From contig OU612069.1 of the NCBI GenBank assembly GCA_914767715.1, positions 1,054,001 through 1,118,000 of the forward strand: 64,000 nt of DNA, in the 5' to 3' direction. Position 1 is the first letter of the stretch. Every line of letters begins with the position of its first letter. The DNA comes from Membranipora membranacea. Its lineage: Eukaryota > Bryozoa > Gymnolaemata > Cheilostomatida > Membraniporidae. Position numbers and translations under genes: made by a program. This document shows positions 12,098 through 25,800 of this stretch, in pieces. A model generated the notes under the pieces. It was not told where the DNA came from and did no database searches. It saw only the letters and a list, made by a program, of their open reading frames with translations.

Positions 12098-12400
12098 TGG
12101 GATGAGAGTTATCCCCTCTAAAGTACAGGCGCTTGGACCCATAGTACTGAAGCGGTGCTCTATACCCTTGCCCGCAGGAAATCTGGCTATTCTTGATATC
12201 GATGAGGCAGAGGGTTGTTTTTACTGCATATGTGTTTTGGAAATACACAGTGGACCATCAGTAACTCTGCCAGGATCTGCTGGGATGAGTGGCATGCATG
12301 TACAAAAGCGAGAATGGTTACCCGAGCCGTGAATCAAACTTGGACCTCACAGATTGCAAGTATGCACCCTTAGTCATCAGACCACTCCTGACTTCAAAGT
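12098..12400 (-). mobile_element. SINE-like repeat, copy 2 with tRNA-like head
   Basis: Same family as 10697-10985. Here the right end keeps a tRNA-like head on the minus strand: a TGGTCTGATGACTAAGGGTG A-box-like segment, then about 35 bases later AAGTTTGATTCACG, a B-box-like segment. The body extends leftwards to GATGAGAGTTATCCCC. It lies between the divergent 5' ends of the cadherin-like gene (11555, minus) and the NHL gene (13162, plus). Confidence 0.5.
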
Positions 12401-13161
12401 AATGATGGTTAGGCACTGACTATCACGTAGGCAATTCTTCTCAAACACGGAATTAGATCTTTCCCAAATTTAGACTGCAGCTTCTATAAATACTCTCTGT
12501 CCATAAATATTCGTCCCTGGTGTATTACTTTTCCGACCCTTTAACTAATATTTCAACAATACCAGGCCACACCATACCCAAGTTAAACACAGCATTAAAC
12601 CTTGCGTCATAAATTTTGATGTACCTGCTAGAACACAGCGTCGCTCTTTGGCAGCGTATCAGAAAACCAACCAGATACACTGTATGGCCTTAAAAAATGT
12701 ATTGCCCTAGGGAACAATTCACAAAACTTCTAACAGTATAACTGTTATTTTTATCAGCACATTAATATAGCATGCTACACTCTCTGAAATGGATGTCATA
12801 TCCTGTGCTGGTGATATCATGATCAAAGTATCAAACATTTCCTCTTATCTTTTCTCGACCATAGAGAATACGTTGAGCTGGTACGATAAGATAAGGTCAT
12901 ATTATAATGATATGAAACCTTTGAGGTGCTCATCACTTTGCAGTTAGGTAATAAAACTTTCAGACTTGGACATACATCAAGTTTAGCTGCAGTCAATGAC
13001 CTAAAACTTTCGTGTTTTTTTGCAATTGCCTGCTGTAAACAGGGCATCGAATGATCTAAAAGAACACTCTGACAGCCTTGCAAAGATGAAAAGCCTCTGG
13101 AATAAGGTGGGTGGTATTTGCACTTCTGATAACTGATTGACCTTCATCTATTTATGTTTGG

Positions 13162-16100
13162 ATGACATCACAACAAATCCCCTTTTCTTGTATTATATCA
13201 ATGTTACTAACGCTTTACATGGAATTACTATTTTACAAGGAACACCTAGTATTTACTCTTGAAACTTTGTCACAAATTCATTGTGATAAATTTCAGCCAT
13301 CATTGATAGAATATCCATATTTCAATGGAGGACATAATTATACTCAAGTGCTTTTGTGCTGCAAGTAAGTAACCTGTCTGATTAATTTCACTTCCAACAG
13401 GTTTTGCTGCACTTTACTGTTACACAGATAGCTCTACCAGTATGTGGGGACGAGTCACTGAGATTTAGGTAAGCTTAACCTAACTTTTGTATCACCTGTG
13501 AGATGACGCAGGGATCACCATCAGGCCGATACTGAAATCCTACTACAACGTTGGCAACTTTTTCAGCTTGTCTAGCTTAGAAAAAACACTTCTGTCTGTC
13601 TGTCCGTCCGTCCGTCCGTCCGTCTGTCTGTCAAGTGTGTGAATTAACCCGTCCTATTAGTCTTTCTTCAGCTTTTTTCTCGACCATTTAGCAGCACAAA
13701 ATGTTTAAAATTGACCTACCATTTCCCAAAAGTTTGCCTTAGCAACATAACTTAGCAAAATCAAAGTGTTAGTGGAAGACAATATCAAATTTGGAGATAC
13801 CCAATGACAAGATGTTTCAACTATTTCCTGCAAGATTATTGATTCCATTTCTGTTCATTTCAGATTCTCAAACAAAGAGTTGGTCTCAACATTTGTGGAT
13901 CTCGGACAGAGAAGTGTCTTCAACATGGAACCGGACATTTCGCTCCAAGGAAATATTTTGTTCAGCCACAAACTGCTGCTGAAGACTACTGACGGGCAAT
14001 CAACAAAAGTGGTGGCTGATTTTACCTCGCTGCAGTCATCAAAGAAGTGTAGCATTCCAAACCCAACAATCACAGGAACCCTACAATTATCACAGGATGA
14101 AATAGTGGTCTCATTTTACTGTGACCATTGTCTGCGTCTTTTTAACCGAGTTACAAACAAAACAACTACATTTGCTGGACAGTGTTACAAGGAAGGTTAT
14201 GTTGATGGGTCTTCAAATGCCAAATTTTCACACCCATCTAAAATTCTGAGAGATGTTAAGAGTCCAGCTTCCCTTCTAGTCCTAGATGAAAGTAACCAGG
14301 CTCTTAGACAAATTGATATGCTGGGAGTCTCTCCACATAAAGTCACCACCCTTATCAAGTCATCTAAAATGACCCAGCCTTCTCGCATGGCTCAGGACGA
14401 AACCACTGGAGACGTGTTCATCACGAGCAGAAACCGTGTGTACAGATTTGTGTATGCAAGCAAAGTCCTTCTCTTAGTGGCTGGCACAACAAATTGGAAA
14501 CACATCGATGGACCATTCTCAGCAGCCAGCTTCCAAAGCCCACGAGACATTCTGCTAATAGATGGTGGGAAAAAGCTCCTCATTGCTGGTGATCATAGCC
14601 ATTCTTTGCGAATCCTTGACCTTATTACAAACAGGACATCTAGTTTTTGTGGTCCGAACAAAGGTCACGCAAACGGAAACTTACTTGAGTGCTCATTAAC
14701 AAACCCTTATTCTCTGCTCATCATGAATGACACTCTATACGTCGGTGAAGTCGGCAAGATCAGGAAGATACAAGGTATGCTTACACATGATAACGGTGTA
14801 TAAATATATATTCATCAAGTATGTTGATTTGAGGCTGCGGAATATTAAACCTTATCACAATATAGATCTGTATTCCATGAAAGATTGTTGAGAGCATAAT
14901 GGTTAATATTTTATTTTACTTCTAGATAGTCGGGTCTCGGCCTGTCAAGTACAGGAAATAACCAGAGTTGCTTCCCCTGAGACAGGTTTCGCTTCTGTTC
15001 AACTGCCGACAAGTGACATCTCTGAAGTGACCAAATATCCACCTGGAGAATACAATGTTGATATTCGATCAGACCGAGTCAAATGCTCTATTAAAATTTC
15101 AGTGAAAGGTATAGTATTATTTAACAGGATCAGGTCAGCCCTAACTACGTCCTATCTCAATCATGAACCCACTCACCATTTTTGAAAATGTTTTTTTGCC
15201 GATGTTCAAGAGCCATCATATGCTAAGCAAAAAGAAAACCGATGCTCCTGTTTTTTTTATTATTATTACTTTTATTATTATTATTATTATTATTATCATT
15301 ATTCTGCTAAAAGGATGGATATAAAAGAATGCTTCTAATGGAAAGAAATAAAATAAATAGTATAAAAAACAAGGGAACAGCTAGATAGTCCAGAGACTAG
15401 AGTGACAGCTGTCACAGTGACAGCTACTGTCCCTCAATACTGTTTTGTTTTCCTTTAGATCACCAGCTGAAAAGAAGACTGGTGTTACGAGCTCGTTATC
15501 CCATAGTCTGCTCAAGTTTAAACTCTCCGATCGCCCGGACCTCACTAGACTCGGTAGCTACTCAGCATTTCAATCACATGGCTGACATATGCTTACAATG
15601 TAAGTCATGTTCTTCAAAAAGAAAGACGCTACACATTTTTTATCAATTGTCAATTGTTATATCAGTATATTAAGGTAACTCTAGCAGCAAATTGACATAT
15701 CGAAAGCTTTTAGATTACTAGCCATTATGCTACACACATAATAACTGCTTGCTACTTTAACTTCTTGTATCGTCTTTAAATAATAACCCAATTTTTTTGT
15801 TTATATATTTAAATATTTTAACTGAATCCTAGTAAAGAATACTCTTTCATAAGAACTGAATCAGCCTAAATGTATAAATTTACTTATATAGTGCTTTTGA
15901 ATCTTCCATCTATTTTGAACTCTCCCACACTTGTAGACCCTTTTGACCAATCGCTTATTATGAGCTTTGTTTTATAGACTGCTCGAAACCAGCAGATACA
16001 ATGGTAGAGATGTCCTGTGCAAACGATACGCTGGAAGTAGTCTGGGCTACAGACAAAACCTTCGCCGGTGACACCACTAAACCTCCTAGCCATCTGAAGG

Positions 16101-16670
16101 CAAATCTTACACCTGGCCTGATCAAGTTTGGAGATCGCTTCTCACTATTCATGATCAGCCAGATTCCACCGTGAGTAGTGAGGGAGGGCCGTAGAGTATC
16201 CGTCCTTAGACTACCACACATATTACAATATCATATCATATAATGATGTTAGAAATATCTACGGTTGGGTTCTAATCTCGGAGAGCCCAGCTAGGAACAT
16301 TTAAAAAAAAATTGATTCAAGTGATAAAGTCTGTCTAGGTCAAAAACTGAGAAATGAAGGTCCCTTAAATACACAGCCATCATGTTTTGGCACTAGGTTG
16401 CTCTCTGTTTGAAGGCAGGTTGGAACACACCTCGGGCATGAACAGAGCCCAGGTGTTAATAGACCACCAGGGAGTTTCAAACCCTGGACCTCCATCACCG
16501 CCATGTCAGAAGGCTTTTCAGTCTCACTGTGTTTGTTTTCTGTTTCTAGTGTGGTGTATCCTAACAGACAGACAGACGGATCATACTTGGAGGCGGTGTT
16601 AGTTAGTGACTGCTCAGGAGATCTGGAGTATGATGCTCGGACAGATTCATGTCAGAAATCATGTCTGTGA
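13162..16670 (+). CDS. secreted NHL-repeat protein (6 exons, about 583 aa)
   Basis: Plus-strand exons with AG/GT borders and matching phases: 13162-13364, 13864-14774, 14926-15108, 15459-15599, 15978-16170 and 16550-16670 (TGA). Exon 1 is hydrophobic near its start (IISMLLTLY), fitting a signal peptide. A later ATG at 13201 is also possible. The 911-nt exon 2 holds NHL-type beta-propeller blades: 'TTFAGQCYKEGYVDGSS-AKFSHPSKI', 'LLVAGTTNWKHIDGPF-AASFQSP', and 'SFCGPNKGHANG-LLECSLTNPYSL' each have the G-x-x-D/A-G...A/C-x-F/L-x-x-P pattern. Exons 3-6 encode a Cys-containing C-terminal region ending in C-S-G-D-L...D-S-C-Q-K-S-C. No C-terminal membrane span is visible, so it is probably extracellular. 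Ligand and role are unknown. The first exon is the least certain part. Confidence 0.72.
13591..13632. repeat. CTGT/CCGT tetranucleotide microsatellite
   Basis: Runs of TCTG, then TCCG, then TCTG units in intron 1 of the NHL gene, showing a symmetric central T-to-C variant block. Confidence 0.85.
15251..15305. repeat. ATT trinucleotide microsatellite
   Basis: An interrupted run of TTA/ATT units in the intron between exons 3 and 4 of the NHL gene. Confidence 0.8.
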
Positions 16671-16961
16671 AGATATATAGGATGGCCTCCAACACTAAGA
16701 ACTGATGATTTACATGCTCATGCCCTTGCTGGATTCATCTGAATTGGAAAAATCTTTTTTTCCCATCTGTCATCTAAATATGCAATTATTTCGTATCAGA
16801 GAAATTCAACTGTATTAAAGTAGCATTCAACCCTGGCACCACTAAATATAAGTATACTTGCATTTTACAGGTAGGCTACATACTCGATATTGAAAACCTA
16901 TGGTATAAGCGCTGGTTTTGCACCACAGGGCAGTCAGCAGCCCCTAAACCCCAACAGCTGC

Positions 16962-16967
16962 AATAAA
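16962..16967 (+). terminator. candidate polyadenylation signal of the NHL gene
   Basis: AATAAA about 290 nt after the NHL stop codon and the first such hexamer after it. Position and strand fit. No other support. Confidence 0.4.
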
Positions 16968-19383
16968 TTGAATTAAATTGAGAAGCTATTATTTGCTTAT
17001 AATCTGATAGAAAATACTTATTGTTTTATTGAAAGCAATAATATTGTTTTTGTAGATGATCTTGTAATTGATATGACTGTTATGTATTACGATTGAAATG
17101 AACGAAAGATGACTGTTTCAATTCTAGAAAGGAATTCTTTTATACACTAACTTAATTTGTTTTGCGAGTATTAATCACTTGGCCAGTGATCTTGCGTATT
17201 TTTGTCACTGAGACACATTGTTGAAAAGAGTTTGTAATCCTAATAATAAAAGTTTCTTAATATTTATATTAATCTATGATAAGCTGATTTTGAATGAGTA
17301 CGTCATTACATATCAAATATCAAAATATAACTTTTGTAGTTGTCTGCTACTTTAAATTATTTCTTCTTGCTGACACTCTTCTGTTTATCTTGTATACAAA
17401 CGGTATAATTCATACTTTATCATGGGACATCATTCTTTGATTTCAACACATCCTTTACACAATCTGTAAAACTGGTGTAGTAGCAGGTACAAAGGGTAAC
17501 CCACTGGACTATATCTGTTAATTTACGACACTGTCCTGGACCGGGATCAGGCCTCACATTTATTACAGCTTACTTAATAGTTTTAGTTTGAAGTAAGGTA
17601 ATTTATTGCTACATTTGAGTATGTACCATTAAGTGCATTAGTGAACTAGATTGGCTGAGAAACCGACGATTACACATGTTCACAAACAGTGTCAGAACTC
17701 ATGCATGGCAATTATCTACAATATACACTATATGGCTAAATAACTTCATGAATATAGGACGGATGCCCTAGATCACCGGTTTTCTGCCCCACACATCAGA
17801 AAAGACAAGAACTGTATGGATATTAAAACCTATTAAATATTAGAAACTTTGTTAGATATTATGTTGACCATGACCATATCACTTATATGGCCAAAATATC
17901 ATCGATAGATATGATATTATATAAAATAATGACGAATGGTTTTGTATATCCATTGCTGGTGCCAAAATATATTAGAGGGAAGTAATGAGGCAGAGAGCTC
18001 TATGTTAGACCTGGTAATACGTTATCACATTTGGGAATGATGAAATAAATGTACCTACTCATTCCTTGATCGTTGGCAACCATCTGGTTAATGGCAATCC
18101 CTTCCCCTTATTATCTGAACGTTAGAATGCTATTATATAGGAACAAAAATACTCTCTGAACCAAGACCTGCTTTGCCAACCAAATATCTTTGACACTATC
18201 AGTACATATAAGCCAGTGTTCAGGTATCTAGATCATATGCTAGTGTGAGCTTGGTGGATCATTATCAACCGTCAACATTCTGGACTGTGGCAAATAAAGC
18301 AAAGCTGGGCGAAACTTACATATTACATATATTAACCTGTGGGGACAAAGGAGAGAAATAGGCTCCTCAACAAGTTATTTGATTTGGTAAACTCAGAATG
18401 ATCAAATGATGATTGTGAGGGGCAGCCCTGGTGGGAAGGAAAGTGAGACAGCTGTATAACTCTAGTCCCTGAACTATCTAGCGATTCCCTTACTTTTTAT
18501 ACTACGGTTTTTATTTTCTTCCATTACCTGCATTTATTTATATCTGTCCTTTGAGCAGAATAATAATGAAAATCAAAGGTGACGCCAAATGCCGACGAGC
18601 AAAGATAGATACTATTGCTCTATCTTTGCCTAAAATTTAAATATTTTTGAATATTGCCTTTTACCCAGATCAGTGTAGTTATTGTGTTATATTATGGTAG
18701 ATCAAATAGTATTATTATTGTAATCAAGGTGATATTTTGTGTCTTATTGGTCAAGTCCGGTACGTCACATCTTGTAGCAGTGGCAGCAGTGGAAGCAGTA
18801 GCAGTGAAAGTACTCTAGTGACTACTGACTAGAGTACTAGAGTATTGTCACTAACATGTCAACTAGAACGCAGTTCTGGCTTGTTGCTGGCACACTTCAA
18901 ACACTGACTCTCTGGATCCGCATCTTAGTACCCTGACTTATACTGATCCTTTCAAACTATATTAGACTGGTATGAGAGGCGCCTCAGAGTATGTGTACTT
19001 TGAGATTATTAATACTGATCGAAGAGAACAGGCAGCAGAGTTGAAGAGATGAAGGCGCAAACGACATCAAAGACAGTGGGATCCACAAATAGAGAGAGAG
19101 GAAACATGTGATCGATAACTGCTAGGTATTATTGTTTTGTTTATTATTTTAGTAGTTTCACTTTGTTATAATGTCAAATGTCATAGATGTAAGCTAAAAC
19201 CTTATTGGTATTTTATTATTGTAAAGGCTCTTTTCAATGGCCTAATTTTAGTTGCCATCTGCTTTCCTCTTCAGTTGTGTTTTAGGAGTTGCTTTGATAA
19301 AGATTAGTTCAAATAAACTTGCTTGCTTAGGAAATTAAAGTCAGAACACTTAATTAGAGACCTGATTAATGTACAGCTAAAAG
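16968..19383. other. non-coding stretch after the NHL gene
   Basis: No ORF of note and no recognisable exon. The segment at 18691-18825 is repeated at 20239-20405 and contains AGCAG/GGAAGCAG trinucleotide-like units. Confidence 0.4.
18691..18825 (+). repeat. dispersed direct repeat, copy 1
   Basis: Shares with 20239-20405 the ordered blocks ATATTATGG, ATAGTATTA, TATTTTGTGTCTTATTG, TCAAGTCC, GTCACA, TTGTAGCAGT and GGAAGCAGTAGCAG. The second copy has one extra GCAATGGAAGCAGTA unit. Repeat class unknown. Confidence 0.65.
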
Positions 19384-20216
19384 AATTTAATTATTATTGT
19401 ATAATGAAAAAATCTTCGCATTTGCGGCCAAGAAATACTTGTACGTAAGTAGTCTTATTTATCAAAGTTAGCGATCTCGAAATCCAAATGAAGTCTAGGC
19501 TTCATCATAATAGGAGCATGCTAGTCCTGGTTTTGCCCCTCAAGAATAAAGATTCACTATTTCCGAGAAACATTTGCTTCCAACTTTGTCAATTATACCA
19601 ATCAGTATAGGCTGTATAAATAGGGTGCATATCCTACAACCCTATAACTACATGAATAGTCAGTCAGCATTTTTGTTTTATTTATATTTATTTTCTTTTT
19701 GATTTTACCTCACCATGATAGATTTATTTTTTGGTTTTGAATTGAAGGTTTTAGAGTGTTTAATCTTGTTGCAGTCTGTTTCATTAATTTGTCATAAATA
19801 TTGTTTTACAATCCTAGCTCAGTATCATAAAGATAATAAATTTCAGAATGAAATATTACCAAATTCTTTGTAAATTCTTTGCAATAGATGTGAAACTGAT
19901 ACAGCAGAGAGAATTAGTTATTGAAATTGAAGGTTCAGTAGGTAATCTACAGGGCGATGTCAGTCTCGATACTGCAATGTAGGAACAACATTCAGCTACA
20001 CTCATTTCACTTTACACGAAAAATAATACTCAAGGGTCTGGTACTTTCATCAGTTCTGTTCTGGTAGTTGATGATCACAATAAGAATCATGACTTTATTA
20101 TAATACACATTTATACAACACTGCGTCATGAATCTTAGAATAGAATTAAACATGCTGAACATTTCTTTTAGTACTACCCAATACTCATTGGCAGTATCCA
20201 AATCACTCTGACTTGT
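19384..20216 (+). repeat. 0.83-kb direct duplication, copy 1
   Basis: About 830 bp colinear with 21971-22802. Shared landmarks in order: GCCAAGAAATACTTGTAC, TAGTCNTGGTTTTG, AAGAATAAAGATTCA, CTTTGTCAAT, GTCAGTCAG, TCACCATGATAGATTTAT, TTGCAATAGATGTGAAACTG, GGGCGATGTCAGTCTC, ATACTGCAATGTA, and AGAATAGAATTAAAC. Substitutions and small indels are scattered. No ORF is conserved across the copies, so this is probably a non-coding transposable element or a segmental duplication. Confidence 0.75.
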
Positions 20217-20238
20217 TCTATCTTCGCCCAAAGTTCAT

Positions 20239-20405
20239 AATATTATGGAGTTATATTATAATACATCTGATAGTATTACTATTATAATCAAAGAGTTATT
20301 TTGTGTCTTATTGATCAAGTCCTGTGTGTCACAGTTTGTAGCAGTAGCAGCAATGGAAGCAGTAGCAGCAATGGAAGCAGTAGCAGTGGCTGTACCTTAG
20401 TGATA
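20239..20405 (+). repeat. dispersed direct repeat, copy 2
   Basis: Second copy of the 18691-18825 repeat. It directly follows the first 0.83-kb duplication copy, so the two repeats may be parts of one larger element. Confidence 0.6.
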
Positions 20406-21970
20406 TTTTTGGTAACATAATTGCTGATTTATTTGCTTTATTTGTTGCCCTTCAATTCATCATCGGTAACAAGTAAACATGTTTCAAAGTTCTACATTTT
20501 TTTTTGTCGGTTATCAATCATACTTTTGAGTGAACAAAAAAACTTTTCTAGAGAAAACATACAAATTGGAGACATAGAATTGATTTATTGTAAGTATGCC
20601 TCGTCAGACTCTACAAGGAGTTAGCTGTGTGAATGATGGACCGACCTCTCATCGAAACCTCACTCACATGATTGTACTAGATCTGACTAAGTCTAATTCT
20701 AGAATCATTCATTATAGGTCACTGCTGCGATAAGTATTCGATGAGCCTGCTTGGAGAAAAGAAATCCCTGACTCCCAAAAATGGGTTTTACATGATTTGG
20801 TCAATCAGGGTTGATTTTGCTCCGAATTAGGAGTTTTTTTGACGATCATGCACTTAGAGGTGCTAGCTAGTTGCTTGTTGTACAACTGATGTGACCAACT
20901 AAGCCGAAGAAAGACGGTGTCAGCAGTACCAAAGGATCTGCAAGTATGGAGCTGATACCCGTTTTATCCCTATTCAAAAGGCACATCTTTGTTATCTGAG
21001 AATACCCCTATTAGTTTGTATTTTGATGTATTTTTTTGGGGGTCCTTCCATAGAAGAGAAATTATGAAGCTCACAAATTTATTAACTTGAACCTAAATAC
21101 TTTGTGGTGAGGTATTTTTGACTATCAGATATTTGTGTCCTGTTTACCACCATGATATCTTAAATAACTATTAATCGAATAATATAACAAACTTCTGTGA
21201 GTATAAAATATTCATGTGGTCGAGCAATAAAACTTTCCGTGAGCAATTATGTTATTAAAGAGTGTTAACATATGGATGACGTATAAAATGTTCAACGTAC
21301 AGATACCCATCATACATGCAATATATAAATGCCCCTTTTAGGGAGCAATGTGGGAACATATTCACCCGATAGGAGAACCCTGAAAAAGGAAGGTTTTTGA
21401 GTGGGGAAGAAGCGAAGACTTGGTTAACAAGTCTACTAACTGCTCCAGTGAACTGAATGTCATCAATTCATTTTTCAGTTACTCATATCTTTTTAATGTG
21501 ACTATAAAGGCCTACAGCATGAAATATTTGCGACCTTCATTTTAACCATGTACTATGTTCTACTTACCTCATTGTTAAAATAGGAACGGCTTACGACAAT
21601 CACCTAACAATGAAAACATTCCTGACATTTATTGAGAGTTTTACTCTTGATTATTTAATGTATTTTTCACCACTCTAGTGAACAACATTTTAAGCAAAGC
21701 TTTAATTTTTGCTTGTGTTTCCTGGTGGTGCTTGTGTAATTCTCGGTACGTGGTAATTGATATTGGATAAAAAAGATTTGGCCAAAACCTTGACATTTGA
21801 TAAAGATTTATTTGAGGGCCATTTTATGTGGTACCAGAGAGTAATGATATTAGGATAAACTGGCTCCACTTTGTCTAAAGAGTTTAGTCGTACCTGGCAA
21901 GCTTATAGCCTGCTATTTATGTGATTGAATTGACACTTTTGATTAAATATCACGTGGGCAGGCTAAACTA
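20406..21970. other. non-coding stretch
   Basis: No recognisable exon or repeat structure beyond AT-rich sequence. The 67-codon ORF at 20421-20624 has no family resemblance I can name. Confidence 0.4.
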
Positions 21971-22802
21971 ATTTAATTATTCTGGTATTATAAATTAGCT
22001 CCAAATTTGCAGCCAAGAAATACTTGTACTTGTATTTATAAAAGTAAGCAATCACAAAATCCAAATTAAGTACAGGCTTCAACATCGGAGGAACATGCTA
22101 GTCTTGGTTTTGACACTCCAAGAATAAAGATTCATTATGGCCAAGAATCATCTACTTCTAACTTTGTCAATCAGTACAGGCTGTATAAAAAAAGGAAGCA
22201 TATCAAGCAATGTTAAGTGCATTTTAAAGCTAAATATAGTCAGTCAGTATTTTTGTTTAATTTATATTCATTTTATTTTTGCTTTTACCTCACCATGATA
22301 GATTTATTTAATGGTTTTGCATTAAAGGTTTTGAGTGTTTAATATCGTTGCAGTCTGTTTGATTAATTCGCCCTAATCATTGTCACTCAATCCTTCCTCA
22401 GCATCATCATAAGACAACAGTCAGAATTAAATTTAACCAAACCATTTTGTAAATTCTTTGCAATAGATGTGAAACTGATACAACAGTGAGAATAAGCTAT
22501 TGAAATTGAAGGCTCAGTTGGTAATCTAGAGGGCGATGTCAGTCTCAATACTGCAATGTATGAACAACATTCAGCCAAACACTCAGCATCAGCATTCATT
22601 TTACATTATGTGAAAAAAAAACACTGAAGGGACTGGTACTTGCGTCAGTTCTGTTCTGGTAGTTGATCTCGATAACAATCATGTGTATTTTCATCTACAT
22701 TCAAACAACACTGCATCGTGAATCTTAGAATAGAATTAAACCTGCCGAACCTATCCGTTAGTACTACCTATTACTCATAGGAGTATCATAATCACTCTGA
22801 TC
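21971..22802 (+). repeat. 0.83-kb direct duplication, copy 2
   Basis: Partner of 19384-20216, in the same orientation and 2.6 kb away. By eye it looks diverged by more than ten percent, so the duplication is not recent. Its right end loses similarity near CACTCTGATCA. Confidence 0.75.
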
Positions 22803-25800
22803 AATTTGAAGGAGAGCACAATCCAGTACCAGTGCAAACCTACTCTCCATAGGAAGCATGCCTAAATCCGGGCACCTCTAACAACTTGTTAACATCAAAC
22901 TGTTTGGCTCTATGGCCAACATTTCACTAACAAGGAATCCCATGACCACTGACCCCTGTGACAACGACAGTAAGATATATCACATGCTATCTAACAAAAT
23001 CACAAAGCTACTAGATAAGGTTGGTCAAATCGAGAAATCGTATTTGAAACTAGTGAACTACCCGCGAACAAGAGTGTGCTTTCATAGCAACTGCTACCCA
23101 GCAAAGGCTTTAAAGTTTATGAAGTCTGTGATATGAGTAATAAATTATTTTTTATACTCCTGTTTTTTATTTATATCGATGCAACATCAGCAATTTTATA
23201 TTGACTCAATTATTAGCTTTGTCGAAACACCATATTTTACTTTTCGGCAACTGTAATAAACTATATCCCTATCCCTGACAGGTGCAGATATGATGGAAGA
23301 CCATATCCAGGGTTAATTTGATACAATGCTCAAAGCTAGTCAAAAATAGATCGGAAGTTCAAAGGGGTGCACAAGATCCTCACGTTATTTACCATAGTAA
23401 ACACCCAATCGTTAACGATAGGCACATCCAATCAGCTGGACCTTGAACAAAACACATATTTCTACAATGAATAAAACTTTGCGTCATCAAACCTGAGATA
23501 GAGTGACACATCATCAAAAATAATTTTATTTTTTCGACAGCAAAAGCCTGATGATTGATGCAATACTACAACTATAATGCTATGAATAGTTCCAAGAAAA
23601 CTGATATCTTCAAGGACTATTGCAAAGACAAAATCGAAAAAGAAAAATTGGAATAAAGTCCTTGGTTCTACCGTTGCGAATAGCGTCATCAAATTGATTA
23701 GTGATGAGTGAAAATTCCACGAACAAATACAATATCCTGCCTTTTGGTTCTGATCACCTACTGCTATATTTTGAAAGGATAAAAGGCAGGTAAGTCTTTT
23801 TTATTCTAAAAATATACAAGAGCTGATTAAAAAGACCCTTCAGGTAAGTTAATTCACAACTTCCAATTCACATAAGCAAGATAAACAAGAAATTATTTAA
23901 CAATATTAGACCTAGCATTTTTTCCTGTCCTCTATTTCTTGCTATTAAATACTTTATAGCCCCCCACAATATCATCTGTGATTTTCATTTATATAAGTTG
24001 TTTTTCTTTCTCCTCTTAATATACTTAGATTAATATACATATATATTTATATAACACACATTTTTCGACCAAAGAATCATTCACCATGCTTCTTGATATT
24101 GATTCGGAGAGAAACAATGGATAAGTTTCGATGATAAGATTTGTAACGACGTAGGAATGAACACAGAGAGCCGCAACTTTACTATGCATGAAATATCAAT
24201 TTTCAAACGTCATAACAATTTTTCCAGTAAAATTTCCTTTTTTTAAATCTGACAAAGAGAACAAATCAATGCAAATTGACCCCAAATAGTGGTTACCAAA
24301 ATTCAAACTTCTTCTTGTTTTATGTGCGACTGGCAAGGTCGTATTACGTCAATCTAACACTTCTTGCCAAATGATGAATTATACTGATATAAAATTTACT
24401 AAGCATGAGGCCTTAATAAGTTTTAGCTGGGAACGGTCTTTTCCTAATAAGATATACAACAACAGGCATTTCACGAAGTAAGCAGCAGTAGGTCGCTTAA
24501 AACTAATATGTGGGAAAAAAAATTTTAGTCTTTAAGACCCAGACTAAAACTGAGAAGCTACCCTCGGAGGCCACACATAAAATAGAGAGACCATGGAAAT
24601 ATCTGTTTTGGCGATCATCAAGATGTAATTGAGTCCAATCAGAATCACAGTTTTACGTGTGACCGATCATTCCGACGGTGTACGTAAAAAAAAGTCATGT
24701 ATAATGGCAAAACTTGGCATCAATCACAAACAGACCAAAAAAATTCTACTTACAACTTATTTCATGTAGTGGACCGAGGAAACTATACCATCCATGGAAG
24801 AGGAAAAGTATACAGCTGACGATATTTTATTCAGAATTTATTTTGTTTATTATTTGCATTTGCTTCTCAAAGCAGAAGCATGAATAAAAACACAATAGCC
24901 TACAAGGCTAATCTAAAGATAGATTGCGAAATTCATCAAACTAGAGGAAAGCTAGCAATAAAGGGAAAATGGCTCCAGCAAAGTACGAACAAAACCTGGT
25001 GGTTGGTGGATTATTGTCCATAAATGGTAGTTGTCCCTCCTTATATCAGGTGAAGATAACCAGAACTAGAAAATGGTCCGATATTCAGAGGCTGAAATAA
25101 TCTACATCGAACAAAGTTGAGCAAAGCAATTACCAAATGAAGACCTCATCAAGGCTGATCTCTCATACCAATCAATATTGTTGTATTGTCCAACACACAC
25201 AAGGATGTATTGTTCAAACGGGCTTAGAATTCAGTCATGACCATGTCAAAATTGAATTAAATTAAATTAAAGGCTTGCTGAAATGATAGGCACACATATA
25301 TCTCATGCAATGTAAGCCATTGCCATACCTCAAGTGATGAACTTACATTGAAAGCTGATATCAACTGCCAATGAAGAGGGATTTTGCTTATGTCATCTGT
25401 GGCAGTATAAGTCAAGAGTGATCGGAGAGTCGTTTATGAGTGAGAAAGTAGATCATTATGACACCTTTTAAATGAATCGCTCCACAAGATTGAAGATAAC
25501 CATCTGTCAGTGATTTAGTAGCTCATACTAACATCCACTGATTTCATGTCACGTGAAGCGCAAGGTTTTATTCCTTTGTTGATCTGCATGCTGAGTGCTC
25601 CCATAAGGAGTATTTTTCTGTCTATTTAAACACACAGTTACAAAATCTGCAGTATAGCAGTCATGAATTAATTAAGGTCATTTATCGCTATACGATCTGA
25701 AATCCACACCGTTTATCGGATCAACAAAATTCTTTCACTGACGTGGCCTAAATTGATATGCGACCAATATTAGATGTTAAAAATTTCGTCTAACATTTTA

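Noticed and set aside
13855-14583. Minus-strand ORFs opposite the NHL exon
   Set aside because: Shadows of the strongly coding plus strand.
22912-23136. 74-codon plus-strand ORF
   Set aside because: No homology recognised, no neighbouring exons, and a short ORF of this size is expected by chance.
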